Shown: in pieces, positions 37,489-50,519 of the stretch | How the letters are laid out: each line of letters opens with the position of its first letter | Numbering within the stretch: position 1 is the stretch's first letter | Source: Monarcha castaneiventris obscurior | Lineage: Eukaryota > Chordata > Aves > Passeriformes > Monarchidae | NCBI GenBank assembly: GCA_026261815.1 | Contig: JAMPIT010000484.1 | Location: 8,034,501 to 8,098,500 of the forward strand | Direction of reading: 5' to 3' | Length of the DNA stretch: 64,000 bases | Translations under genes and position numbers: made by a program | The notes under the pieces: generated by a model | Databases searched by the model: none | Told to the model about the DNA's origin: nothing | The model's input: only the letters and a program-made list of their open reading frames with translations

Positions 37489-39379
37489 GCTTCTTGAAAT
37501 CCTAAACTGTTGGGAAGCAATGTGAATAATTGAACCTTTTATTACTCATTGCTCATCGCTCTTGCATAAAGAACAAAAAATGTCCTTTATAGTATGCTCT
37601 CCTCTGTACTAAACTGGCTTTAGGCATTCAAAAATTAGCAGCTATAGAGACTAGCATTTCTGAAGAGGTTTTTAATTTTGTGACTAGCTTGATGGACTTG
37701 CACTTTTAATTAACAAATCAACAAGCACTAATGTGGTAGCAGTAGAGCTTAGGTCAAACATGATCAGCCAAACCTGTTCTAATGAGTGAAATTACTCTAG
37801 GGATTAATCTGATGATGCAAAATGAGAAGACTGGGAAAAGAGTGGCTGTTCCACTTCTTTGGAAGATACATGTTTTCCTTCCAAAATATTTTAGAAACAC
37901 TTTGATTTTGGATGTTACACACTCCTATGCTGGGAGCTAGTCAATATTTGAGGTTTATACCGTGCTTGTATTTGCTGTCAAATGAAGTATAAAATAGGAC
38001 ATTGCAATTGTTTTAAAATGTATTAACACTAATTCTGGTCCTAGATAAATTCATCTGAAAAGAACAAGGAATTATTTCACAGGTCAGCTTGAGATGTTTC
38101 CACTGGTGTGTACTAGAAGCTCTTCAGAGAAGGTTTTGCAGGCTGTTGTCACGGTACTTTTAATACATTTTAACTTTCCTTTGGCACAAAGATACTCTAA
38201 TGCTAGTAGGCTTTGTATTTTCATGTAAATTATAGGATAAATGTGAAGCTCTGTAGCCTTGCAAGGAGGATAAGGAATAGGGTGTCATATCTAAATTCTG
38301 TCTCCAGCTTTTTCAATGTTAAGATATTTGCCACGTTACTTATCCTTTTGTGCCTTGTTCAATAAAAAAGGGATAATGATGCCAGCTTAATATTGTACTG
38401 TGTTTTCAGGATGAAAAAAACGTGCAGTGTGGCAGCATTGCTTTTCTCAGTCTGTTACTGGTGAACTTGCGTTCTAAAAATAGATTTGATCCTTTGGGAC
38501 AGAACGTTCTCAAGTCTGTCCCCTGCATGTCTGGGGAATGATGGCACTTTGGGTGTTTCAGTGAGAACCCTGTTTTTAAAAAGTGCTGCTACCACAAGAG
38601 CAGACTGTGATCTCTCACCACATCACAGTGAATTAGTGACTGTTCTGGTTTTTTTGTAATGCTCTTCAATTTCCAATGATAGGCTAAAGATTTTGAGAAG
38701 CTGATCTTTACATTTTCAAGGGGGAAAAACTTGGATTAATAAATCAAGCAGAGTTTTAGAATGCTTAATGACAAAATAAAGAATTTGAACCGTGTCTAAA
38801 GGTAGCTGTTGGTCTATAGTTCCAAGCAGCAACAGAAGCTTTTGCTTTTAGTGCCAAGTGGTATATTCTGGAAATGAGAATGTCCTTTCTTTTCATGTGT
38901 GTGTTTATAGTTTAAAGAAATGCTGTATTTGTCAAGAGCATGGATAGATGGCACTGATCCCCAGCGACAGTTAGTTCCAGTTTAACAGCATGGCTGGATA
39001 CCATGAAGGAAACATTGAAATGTTTGTTCACTGCATTTTCTAGATCCTGATATAGATCAGACTATGATAATTGGCTGTGATTAGAGGTAATGTAGGAAAA
39101 TTCTATGTGCAAGTAAAAGAATAGAAAGCGGGATTCAGGAATGAGCCATTTTGCAGTACAGTTGGGTCGTGTTTTTTCCCTACTTTATGACATTGTGAAA
39201 TGATGAAATAAAGCACAAATACTCACCTATGATGCATTAGAAATAAGACACACACACAAAAAGGAGAATGAACAAACACAATACAGCATAAGCACAATGT
39301 TTTCCTTATCACAAAATGAACTTTTTTAATGTTGTATACTTTCCCAGTTCATTCTTGTCATGGGAACACAATGCTGTTA

Positions 39380-39720
39380 TTGATACAGCATTCCCTAGCC
39401 CTCTTTCCAGAACTTCTCAAGTTCATTATTCTCTGTTAAGATATTTAGAAGCTAAATTGAGCAATGCCATTTCATTACGAAATATAATGATTGGAAAGAG
39501 GACAAATGGTTGTATCCTGAATCTTGTTTATCAGTTAATTCTTTATTATAGTGCAGCAGCAATTGCATATGCAAAATGGAATTCTAATTACCTTCTGCAT
39601 AGCAGTGTAGTAGTTTTATCAATGCTATTTAGTCGCTTAACGCACACAGCACAAACTGTGGTACAGCAATATAAATAATTGGTTTAATTTGCTATTAATG
39701 AATCTACAAAGTGAAATTAT
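39380..39720. promoter_or_regulatory. Candidate conserved enhancer-like element
   Basis: This repeat-free stretch contains a 12-base perfect palindrome, TTGCATATGCAA (39563-39574), which presents octamer-like POU sites on both strands, followed 9 bases later by a CTAATTA homeodomain-type site (39584-39590). Further TAAT and ATTA cores lie on both sides. A + frame stays open for 120 codons across it, which probably reflects constrained composition or chance, because the translation resembles no family I know. The enhancer reading is inference from motif clustering. Confidence 0.3.
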
Positions 39721-42700
39721 ATTAGTATTTTCAGAACAAGTGGTTAATTACAAACTTCATTTGCATGTTACCCTCTGTTGCTGCTGGATGTATTTGTTGA
39801 CCTTGGTTATAATTATTTTGTGGAGAATTTCTCATAGTGGCGTGTGCCAGGAGGTTTGTGCCAAGCTGTCTAAATTTTGGCCCACACATCTCCCTGTAAA
39901 CTCCTGCACGAAGCTGATAGTGAAGGTATTCTGGGGGTTTGAGTGGTTTTGGTAATGGGCAAAGAGAAGAAGGTGGAAGAGACGTGATGGGAGGTTGCTT
40001 TTTCTCATGCACCACAAGCATTGTTTCATCTACCTTCCAGGTATAAAACAGATAAGGTCTGAAAATGTGATTTATCAAAGCTCATTTCTCCTTTGCCTCT
40101 TTTGCAAAGAATTTTGCCATCATAAAGTCACAGTGTTTCTGACTGCAGCAGTTCAACAGTTTACTCATGTAGGCTGGGTTTTATGGCTACTTTTGCAGGA
40201 AGAGCAAAATTTAAGTGGGCCCTAAAAACTCAGTCAGTTGGCAAACATAGCATGAGGTGTAATTACCCAGTCACTGTGTGGTTTTTAGGAAAAGAAGCTA
40301 GGGGTAGTTAAATACAGCTGAAAGATTGGCCCCAGAAAGCTCCCTTCCCCAGTTCAATCAATGTCTTATTACATAATAAACTATGTAGAGAGGTGAGAAT
40401 TATGCTTCATGGCCAAAGTTTTGTTCTGCAAAGGTAGCTGGAATCAGATAATCAAAATAATTGTTATTGCCAGATGTTATCTTGTTAGGGGAAAATAGCA
40501 CTGATTACAGCTCCTGTGTGGACAAGGTAGTATTTATTGCTAACTGTGGGGAAAAATAAGGTTTTAAGGCTGAAGTTCAGTTGTGTTGACTGTCACTTGA
40601 AAATAAGTGTTTGAATGTGGTTTTTTTTCTGCCTTTGAGCAGACATTCCTTTCACTGTAATCTCAAAATTCCTATTGTTGTCCTGTTTTTATTAAACTTG
40701 CTGGCATTCCGTGTTGATCATCATCTTAAGTAAACTCCAGTGAGGCTGAAAGAGCAACAAGCAAGTTCCCCTTTAATCTTTTAGCCCAAAGTGGTTCAGT
40801 ATCTTACTATTTTAAAACTACATTGTGTTGACAATAAGCTTCTGATCTAAATAGCTGTTTGCTCAAAGGAGCTGAGCACCTAAATTATCCAGCTGCTTGC
40901 ACATCTGTCTCTTCATTGATAACTGAGTATGAGCTGCCTAATGTTAAATGGTGCATATCTGGGCTGCCTGCATTTCTCTTTCTCCTGTTGTCTCTGGATT
41001 GAACAGTGCACCCTATTAAACTTTCAGTCTCCACCTATCCTGGCCTTCAATAGGTGTTGTTTATTTCTGTGCTGTGGCTCCTAGGGTCACAGGAATTTTA
41101 CTATTAACCACAGCAGCTTGAGGTATTTATCCCTGCAGGTCTCTTTTGATAGCTAGAAAAAAAGGGTGTAGAAAAAACAACATAACCTGTTAGTGGAACT
41201 AAGAAGAGAACAATTCAGTGTGCATCAGCTTCAACTGAAGGGACACGTCCAACTTGCCTTGGCTACTGTTTCCTGTGATTCAACTGTTTGAAAATGCCAT
41301 CAACTTCTTTTCTGATCATCTAAGCCTGTCCCTTTCCTTTGCTTTCTACCACGTGATGTTTTTGGTTGGGGATTTCAAAAATAATCAAACAGTCACCTGA
41401 AATGTTATACTTGAAACTGCTGCAGGCTATCAGCTAGATGCTGTATTAATGTTTTGCTTAGAGTAATAATATGTGTCCTGCCCATGCCCGTGATGCCTCA
41501 CATCTTCCATCACAAGGAATATGCAGCAGCACTGGTATGAGCCCATGGTCTTAATGGTTATTTCCCCAGCATCACTCATCAGTTTGCTTCTGACATTGGC
41601 CCTCTCTCAGTGGAGTTAGCAAGGCATGACGTCAGATATTTTAATTATTTGTCTGTATTCTTGCTCCTCAATTACTTACTAATAATTTCCCTCCTTGTTT
41701 TTCATCTTAGAGAAGAGTTGCAGTAGCCTTGGGATTTCAGTTTCTTTACATGAAAGTTATATGTTTGAGGGGGAGTAAGATGCTGAAACCTCTGCCCCTG
41801 CTTTTCTCTTGATTCTTACAGACTCTAGCGTGTAATTGTGCCAAAGTTGTATACTTCACTTGATTCAGGATTTAGTTCACTTGACTGAAATTGCTTTGTT
41901 TTCCACCCTGCTTTTTCTACTCTAATAAGCAGAATGAAGATTGTTGCTGTTGAAACATGTACACTTTCTGTTAAGCCACATGAACCTGCAAATGTTTTTG
42001 CTAAGATTTGAGAAGTCAGACATTAAGAGGAATCACGGAAAGGGTCCTGACTGGTCAACAGCAAGTTTATTCAATTCAGTGCCATAGTTAGACTTATTAG
42101 ACTTCATGTCTGTTTCTCTGGAAACAGAACTGCAATTTCTTTTTATCTGCTGTGGCTGCAGACTCACAGAGTACATCCATTAGCCAGAGCAAATGGTCTG
42201 TAGTCAGTTTAGGAATTTAATCTAAAACAAAACTAGAGATTTACCCATCTTCCTGGTTTATCAGTCTTGTTTCCTGCTGTGTTCACTGTTCTTGGCTTCC
42301 CTTCCCATCTGGGACATCGCTGCTGCCCTGGGAAGGTTGGACAAAAGTTGAGCCAGTTTGTGTTGCACCACTGCCTGCAGCTAGTGGTCATAGGCATTCC
42401 TGGTCCAAGTCCCTGGGAACTCCCTAGTGTTCATATCCATGCCTCTGTCTGATCTGCAGGCTCCTCCCTTGCCTCCAGAATAATTTCTCCAACCCGGATC
42501 TTGCCTTTTGCCTTTTTTTTTTTTTCCCCCTAGCTCACTTCTTCTGAGACCACTGCTTCTCTTTGGGAATGTCAAGCTTTCTGGTTTTCTCATGGTAAAC
42601 AGTCTGTGCGAAAGCACAAACATGTTTTCATCCTCCACAGTGGTTGTTCTCATGTGACAGGTCAATCCCCTGCTGCCTGGTAACATTCTCAGTGTAAACT

Positions 42701-45700
42701 ATTTTTTTCGCATGCAGATTGGTAAAATCAGATCTTTCCCAAAGAAAGTTAGACTTTGCTCTTATTTTATTGTTTTGTTGTTGGTATTTTTGCTTCCAGA
42801 AGAGCAGGTGCCCTTATGTTGCATCATTTTCCTAATTTCCAAAGAGATTGTAGTGGAGAGCAAAATTTTAACCTGCACTTTCTGGTGGCTTTGATGAATG
42901 AATGATAAAATATCTGCACAGCCCCACTGTGTGAAGAGGGTCTGTGTCACTGTGTGACAGGAGGTTTGTTCATTTTTAGCTGAAGTATTAACTGCTTAGG
43001 CCCAGGGTGCTTGTACAATATTGATTTTTCACTTTGCAAAAAAGACATTAGTGTTTGTATTTAAGAAAAAGGAATTGGGAAGTGTGTATCTGAACAGTGG
43101 GACCACAGTTTCATAGGAGAAAGATTACTATTAGCTACATCTCACTACTTGCTATTCTATCGCAGCATTTCATTAACATTGTAAGGTTGTTTTGCACTTG
43201 GTTCCTAGGGAATATAAAGCTTAATGTTGAAAGACATCTACTCTGGTAGTTCTGCCCTCTGGAGAGCTTAGAAAGGGCTTTTTTGCAGAACCTACCCCTT
43301 TCAGGGCCTCTGTCGTTGGTCCTGTGCTAATTACTCATACAAACTTGCTTTTCCTTCAGCAGACATCAAAGGGAAATTTGCTAATTTATTTTTGAGGATT
43401 TGTCCTGAAAATAGATGACCACTTGTAAAGAGTTTTTTGAATTTCATCAAAGTTGTGCTGCATAAGGCCATCCTGAAAAAATGAGTCATTCAATTAGAAG
43501 TGTGAAATGGACATACCAGAAATTATAAATATTAAACATTTATTAACTGAAGTATTCCAATATTGAAATAGTCTAGTATTCCTTCTTGGGCTGCTCAGTA
43601 GATATGTGAGATTTGACTTCAATTCCAGAGAATGGATTTGGCATTATAATGTAGATAGAAGTAACTACTGAAAGTAAATGTTCTGGAATTCTTTAAAATC
43701 TTTTAACTTGCTCTTTGTTTTCCTAAGTGTTTTACCCTGCAGGTTAAAATGTATCATCCATAAAGTTCTCTGAAAATGCCATAGTATATTCTATTGCAAT
43801 GTTTTGGTTTTTTTGATCTCAAAAATATGAATAATTTGTGAAATACAGACAGGTTGATGTTGTTGTTCTAATACTCCTATTTGCTGATATTGTTGATGTT
43901 TGTGTCCTCACTCCTTATGCTGAGTTTATAATTTATCTTTGCATTAATGCAACTTTTGCATTTCACTGTGTGTGCAGTGGCCAAGTTTTTTGTGATGTTG
44001 AAGTGTGCTCACATTGGTAGCACTATTGTATTTCTGAAAACAAGGAACTGGATGATGCAGTAGGTGATCCAGTTCTGTTGGGGGCTGAGCAGAATCATAA
44101 CTCTGAACTATTTTAGAAGCAAAAGCATTTCCTGAAATCTGAGTATCTCTTTTCTCAGTAAAGAGAAAATTTACAAAATTTCATTCACAATGTACTTTAA
44201 ATAATAACTGTTCTTAAATAATTATCTCAGAAAAATGAGGGAAGTTGAAGAAATCCACTTTATTTGGCAACATTTGTACCCCAAGCTGCAAAATTCTAGC
44301 AATAGGATCCTCAACTTGAATGATCTTATTTGTTTAAAAAAATGGAATTTTTATCAGAATATTTTGAAAGCAGCAAGGACTTCCTGCTGTGCTTTTATTT
44401 GGTACTTGATGTTGGGGAGTTTTGAGCCAAGTGTGTATCCTTTGTTTTCCTTTCACATGTTACTATAGACAAAGTGGTGATATTTTTATTTTTCTTCTCA
44501 AACAATAATCAAGATAGAGAGCTTCCTGGGTCAGGAGTTTATAACAGAAATTCTTTGTCATGTAAGTAAATTCAGAATCTTCTAAAAATCTCAAGTGTGA
44601 GAATGAATCATTGCTAAGGAGTCACTTCCATCCCTCTCCTGGGAACCTCATTCAGCCCCCTCAGAGGAAACAATGGATCAGCACTGAGCAGCTCATCTTG
44701 AACTTTGGTCCACAGTCAGAAGAGTGAGGGCTTGCGCTTTGTGGCAACCTGGAGTCAACTTGTAGCTCCTTATTCCCAGTAGTTAAATTTCATTAAAAGA
44801 CAAACAAACTCTACTGGAGAGCTTGCTAAAATTACTGTCCAGTATAAGCAGTTTCCCTTGCAAATGTTTATATACAAGAGTGAGCTGTGTTTACTGTGTA
44901 AGTAATGGCAATTTTAAAATAAATTGACTATTTGTGTTCTTGATTATTGCAGCTTGCTCTAGGCAGCATCAAGCAATTGGTGTCTCAGGTGCTGTCTTAC
45001 AAAGTCCATACTTTCGGGTTGTGTTCTATGACAGTCATCAATTGACCATGACCCCACAAGGTAATAAAATAAGAATCTTTCAGTTTGAAAAGCAGTAACT
45101 TTTTCAGCTCAGGTAGTTTGATTTGAATGTCTGATCAGGTACAGACTTTAAAGCAGCTGACAATGACTAAAGAATTCAGATTTGATGTGCTATTTCTGAT
45201 TAGTGATACATGAAAATACACAGCAAGGGGAGCAAACTGGAACAATTAGAAGTTTGTGCAGAATTGCAGGAGCTTGGTCTGGTTGGTAGAACAAAGGTGT
45301 AGTGGGGCAGTCTCCTGGCTGGAGTGCTGAAATGTGTGGATCTAGGATTAAGAGACTGGGAATGGGGAGTGTGTCCTACTGAGAGGAGTGGTTTGAATGC
45401 ATGGAGCTCTGCTTTGAAACAGGAGACGAGTCCATGGAGAGCTCTTTGGGTAAAGATCATTAAGTAAAACAATCATCAGAAAAAATCCTTCTCCCTTACA
45501 GTGTTCTAGTTTGAATACTAAGGACTGGAAATACTTGACATCTGTTATTGTTTCTTAAGAACCTTTTGTCTCAGCCCCTTTGAGACTGGTGAACTTTAGG
45601 GGGAGTATGTAAATATATTATGAAGTATTTGCATATAATATGGAGCAACCTGCATACTAACATTTAGAAAACTAAGGTAAGGTATTCCTTCCTTGATATT

Positions 45701-46070
45701 TCTAAAGAAAAGGCAAGAAAGAGTAAAATCATAGAGATAGGTAAAAGCAGATTCCATTCTAAGAAGGACAGGTGAGAAAAAGTAGGTTTTTTTGGTCTGT
45801 GTTTTTTTATTCAAAGATCAGTGGCGCCAGGAGGATCATAAAGTGACAAATGTGCAGTGGTAATACTGGGAAGTCCTCTTGTCCTTTGTGAGCAAAGGAC
45901 ACAATTTCCACAGGGAGATTCTTCCCATTTTGAGGCATCCAGAGGCTAACTGGTATAAAAAAAAGTTTTATCTTATCATGAAAGATCACAGGGTTAATAA
46001 GGTCTACCTCAGTTTTCTAGGTATGAAAAAAGCTGGGTTTGATTGCTTAATACTTTGACTTTTCGGTCAG

Positions 46071-46087
46071 AAAAAAAAAAAAAAAAA
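46071..46087. repeat. Homopolymer A17
   Basis: Seventeen consecutive A residues, the longest homopolymer in the window. The upstream sequence does not look like a retroposed transcript. Confidence 0.92.
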
Positions 46088-48740
46088 TCTCTGATTCTAT
46101 GTCCTACAGTTCCTGTGAGATGAATGCACTTTTCTGAAGTGTTCAGTACCCAGTAATTCTCATAAATGTTCATACAGGTCTCTTTCAAGAAAACACATGA
46201 AGATAATCTGTACTCTGGAACGCAACAAGCTGGAAATGAAACAGATTGTTAGCATGTTCTATAGTAATGAGATACACTTGCTTTATCAAAATAAAAAAAC
46301 CAGAAGAATAGAGGCATGGCTAGTCTTTAAATCATAGGCCTGCCTGATAATAAAGAACTGTTCAAGAGCAATTCATCCTTGGGAATTGATTACCTCTGTC
46401 ATCCAGCCAAGGTCAGTGACACATTCAGTGAACAGCTACATCAAAGGCAGAAGCATAAATTAAAAGAATTCCAAGTCAGTTTGGGCATAAAATCTAAAAA
46501 ATCCTGCAGTTTGTAGGGTCTCCCTTAGTCTTTTCAGTTTTTGCATAAGGGTTTATTGTCTTTTCTGTGGTATCTTTTATTGTTAATGATTCTCTCCCGA
46601 ATTGCTTGCTGAAGAGCCCAGGAAAATCAAATCTTGGTTGTGCTCTGGTACTGCCAGGCTGCTGCAGACAGTATACAAAGGCACACACATTGAGTATGTT
46701 GGTAAACCTGTAAGTAATCCTACTAAAATGAGTTTGAGTACTAATAGCTGTCACTAAGTAAAAGAGGAAGCAGAACATTTCCACTGCTGGGACCATGTAA
46801 ATGTGCACATGGCCTGGCACTTGGACTCCACAAGTAGTGCTGTCACAGCCAATATTTGTATATAAGCAAAGGTGGTTATTTTATTTGTGCCAAACACAGA
46901 CATTTTAAAAGTTAAAATATAAATTTAGAAGATTTAAATGATGCTGTCTCCTTTTGTGCCCCACTGCCCCAACCGTGAACCAGAACCCCTTACCACTCCC
47001 TCTCCTGCAGCTTGATTTAAAGGTTATAAATAATTCTACTCAATAGGTTTTGCTTTGAAGTCCAACTTTTGAACTTTAATATACACCACTGTACTATATT
47101 TTTACATTGGCAGACTGTTGACTGAGACTAGGTAATATGATTATAAAGCTGTTTGCTCTTGCCTACTTTAATAAAAAAAGGAAAACAACAACAGAAAATG
47201 TGACTAAAATAGGCCTGAATGGTGTTAGGGCAAGATGATTCTGTTACCACATGCAAAACCTTGTTTGGTGTCACATGCGACTTTTGGGGATGCTCTGTAG
47301 CCTTCTAAGAAAAACAAGCTGTGGGGTTGTCTAATGCTTTGTGTTCCCTTCCATTTCTCTCTCTGTATCCCCTGGTCTATCTGTTGTATGTATTCACCCT
47401 GGGGATGGTCAGAAGCAGAGCTCACACTGCATTTTCTGTCTGGATGTCATGTAGTAAGTCTGGATACTTGTTTGAGAACTTAATGTATTGATATTTAATT
47501 GCACAATACAGGCAGGGGCTTCCCCTTTATGTAGCATGACTTGTGGGGATTAAGGTTTATTTCCTGTTTGCTTTGAATTTACAAATACCTGTTTCTTAGA
47601 AGTTTCCTGAACTTCATGCAGAAGGTTTTATTTATTCTTAAAATTACAATGGCTTTGATGCAGGAATAGGAAGGAAGGGTAGCTATGTTAATCAAAGCTG
47701 TCAGCTCTTGTTACTGGAGCACTCTTTGTATCAATTTTTAAAGTGTTTAATAAAACATAGGGACCGTTTCTCCTCTTTCTAGTCTGTAGTCATCTGACTG
47801 CACTGAAGTCAAAGGAAGGTACTTTTCATGTGCAGTGCAGTAATGAGAATGATAGATTCTCTTCTGCTGAGCATCTGGTAAGCAGTTTCTTTTCCTAGGT
47901 TGAAAAAGAAATCAGCAGTAGGTAATGGCCTCTGTTTAAAACTCTTGATGCACTGTTGGCAGCTTTTCCTGGCTAGCTCTAGTGTACTGGTTATCTTCCA
48001 TATAAATTTTGGGTCAAATTCTAAGTAAATTTACTTCTGTAAATCAAATACAGCTCTAATTAATTTTGCTTGTGGAAGGACTGAGAGGAAAATTTTGTCT
48101 CTTGGTTTTATTACATTCTCATTTTGCAATTTCATCCATGTGTATTAAAAAAAAATGAGAGTGCTTGATTTTGCATGAGGCCCAGAAATGCAGTGCCATC
48201 CTTCCTGAAGACTCCAAAGTCTATGTTGTGTGCTAAGTGCATCAGTAGTTCTGCTGGGTTTCCAAGGTGCAGTCATTCCTGAGGCAGGCTTTGGCAGCCA
48301 CATAATTAAGACAGGACAGAGTGCAGCAGTTTAGCTCTGGAAACAAGCAAGAGTATTGCACTGAATTGAGATGGAACTTACGAGGGTGCACCTCAGCCAG
48401 CTCAGGCTATCTAGCTGCTATAACTACAGCAGGGAAAGGAACTCTGCACTTCTCACTGATGAAAAATAAAACTTGTTTCACTGTGATTCTATAAGAGAAG
48501 AGATTGAGTAAAGGCATCTCTGTAGAAGTTAGTGCTGAAAACTTTGGAGAAGGAAAGTGTCTACAGAAACGACTTTAAAACTAATTAGAATGTAAAACAG
48601 TTGCACAAAAAAGTGACACAACAGCGACACAAAAAAGTGGTGTGCTGACCTTCTTTTCTTCCTTTTCCCATTTATCAGATTATAATCCTATTCTACATCC
48701 ACAGCCTTCAGAACAAATTCTGGCAAGAGTATTCAGTCTT

Positions 48741-48960
48741 AAATCCTTCCCCCCTCCCCTCCCCCTGCCTTAAACCTGTTTTCCCAGAGGCCCCATGCCT
48801 GTTGCTGATGGGCTCAGCCTTGGCCAGTGGTGGATCCATCCTGGAGCCACTGGCATTGGCTGCACTGGACATGGGGGAAGCTTCTGGCAGCTTCTCACAG
48901 AAGCCCCCCCTGTAGCCCCCCCTGCTACCAAGCCCCGGCCACACAAACCCAATACAGTCA
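48741..48960. mobile_element. GC-rich repeat fragment, probably LTR-derived
   Basis: The block from the C-rich tract CCCCCCTCCCCTCCCCCTGCC through GGCTCAGCCTTGGCCAGTGG, AGCTTCTGGCAGCTTCTCAC and CACAAACCCAATACAGTC is familiar to me from passerine interspersed repeats that behave as LTR fragments. Its composition contrasts sharply with the AT-rich flanks. I cannot place canonical TG/CA ends or a target-site duplication, and orientation is uncertain. Overlapping open frames on both strands are typical of such GC-rich repeat DNA and are not genes. Confidence 0.5.
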
Positions 48961-50514
48961 CCATGAGGACGAGATGTTTCCCCAGGACAGAAAAACAGTC
49001 GACTCCTATGAATTCCTATTTCTCATACAGAAAGATGCCTTGAACGCTCCATAATGAAATTTTTATATGTGAGAGGGATTGTCAACATCGTCCTATATTG
49101 TTCTTTGATGTGCCCCAAACATACTGCAGCAGAAGGTATTAAAGAATAAATCATGTGCATGCCCCCACCCAGCACAATTTCTCTCTTTACTCCTAACCAA
49201 TTTGTGTCAGGGTGAATTTCTTATTTCTCTGGGCTCATTGAATTCCCCTAAGGTTTTCTCTTTGTGTCACGTGTGTGTTAGTACCTTCTTGCTCAGCATT
49301 CATTATCACATTATTTCATAATTTCAGGGGAAAAGTAAACCAGTGTGTCTGTTTCCTTTACACAGTGCAAGCAAAAATCTTTTATCCTTTAGATGCAAAG
49401 AGATGCTTTGCACAGTGTGTTTTAGCATCACTGAGCTGGTAATTGTGTGAAAACCACTAGGTCCAAGTCTTTTATGTATCAGCTGTTGCCAGTCTCCAGA
49501 GAATTAGCTATGACCTGTGAGTAGATCAGATGTAAGAAGACCAAGAAGTGTGTGCATCTCAATCCACATCACCACTCTACCTACACAGTTGCATTAAAAA
49601 TTAAAGAGCCATTTATTTTCAGTGCTGCTGTAGTTGCTTTGTGTTCTCCTCATATTGGGATAAATATTAAGATCAATGATTTCCCCTATTTTTCGCTGAA
49701 AAATACTGAAATCTAGTTCTGGATCCAAGGCTTAGGTCCAATATATTTAAATTTTAAAATTTGAATAATTAGAATTTTATCCTCTCCCTTTAAGAATGTT
49801 GCACCTTTTTAATTTCTAGTAATGGGGAAATATAAATTAAACAGAGCTCACTCTTTAGCCTTTTTTGCTGGTTTTTGTTCTTGCCTTTTCATAGATAAGA
49901 ACAGGGTTCCAGCCTTGCCTAAAGGGCTGCTAATCTATTTGCTCTTGATCTTTTAAACCTCTTTCCAAGAGGCCACAACACTGACTCTAAGGTCTCTGAG
50001 TTGTTCTTTTCTTTGCTTTTCAATCCCTAAAGACTACAGGGGCTCCTGCTAAGACCGTTATGCTCTATGTAGTAAAAAGTGTGCTGCATTTTAACAAGGC
50101 TTCTGTTTTTAAACAACTGAGAAGGTGCCCTGAGCAGAGGTATTTGTACAACACTGTAACCATTATAGTGGTTCTCTTCAGGCAAAGTGAGACACAGTAA
50201 ATAAGGTCCTTTCTTATCCTAACTCTGGAATCATTAGAGTGGGAGGCTAATAAAGTACAATTGTAAGTTCTGAAGTAGTGTGGGCTTTGTGAGTATGTGT
50301 GTGTTTGTGTTAGGAGTCTTTGCTATTTCACCTGCTAAATGTGGGCAAAGCTTTTTTCTGGCTCTGAGAGACCTGTCTCCCTCTTATTTTCACTGGAGTG
50401 GTATTTGGCACTGTTGGGCCTCTGTTTATGAATCCATCTCTGCAGCTTTTGAAATTACATGGCAAATTCTTTTCTTACTTCATGCTGGAGCTGCTACCTA
50501 ACATTCCTGATTTT
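48961..50514. other. AT-rich non-coding DNA, no gene seen
   Basis: No coding region or recognised repeat. Only short open frames (under 80 codons) without domains. Confidence 0.6.
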
Positions 50515-50519
50515 AGGAC

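Larger units (their letters stand above)
32646..48740. other. Long non-coding, mostly single-copy stretch
   Basis: About 16 kb without a supported gene or recognised transposon. Several parts look like conserved non-coding elements: 33760-34010, 34370-34510, 37500-37840, 39380-39720 and 40700-41000. They have balanced composition and many TAAT, AACAAT and octamer-like motifs. A donor-like CAAG/GTAAGA at 36055 follows a modest acceptor-like site at 35963, but every frame between them is closed, so at most it would be a non-coding exon. The 120-codon frame at 39316-39678 has no domain I recognise. Confidence 0.5.

Noticed and set aside
39316..39678. 120-codon + frame
   Set aside because: The translation has no recognised domain or signal peptide, and the block looks more like conserved non-coding DNA. 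Kept only as an enhancer candidate.
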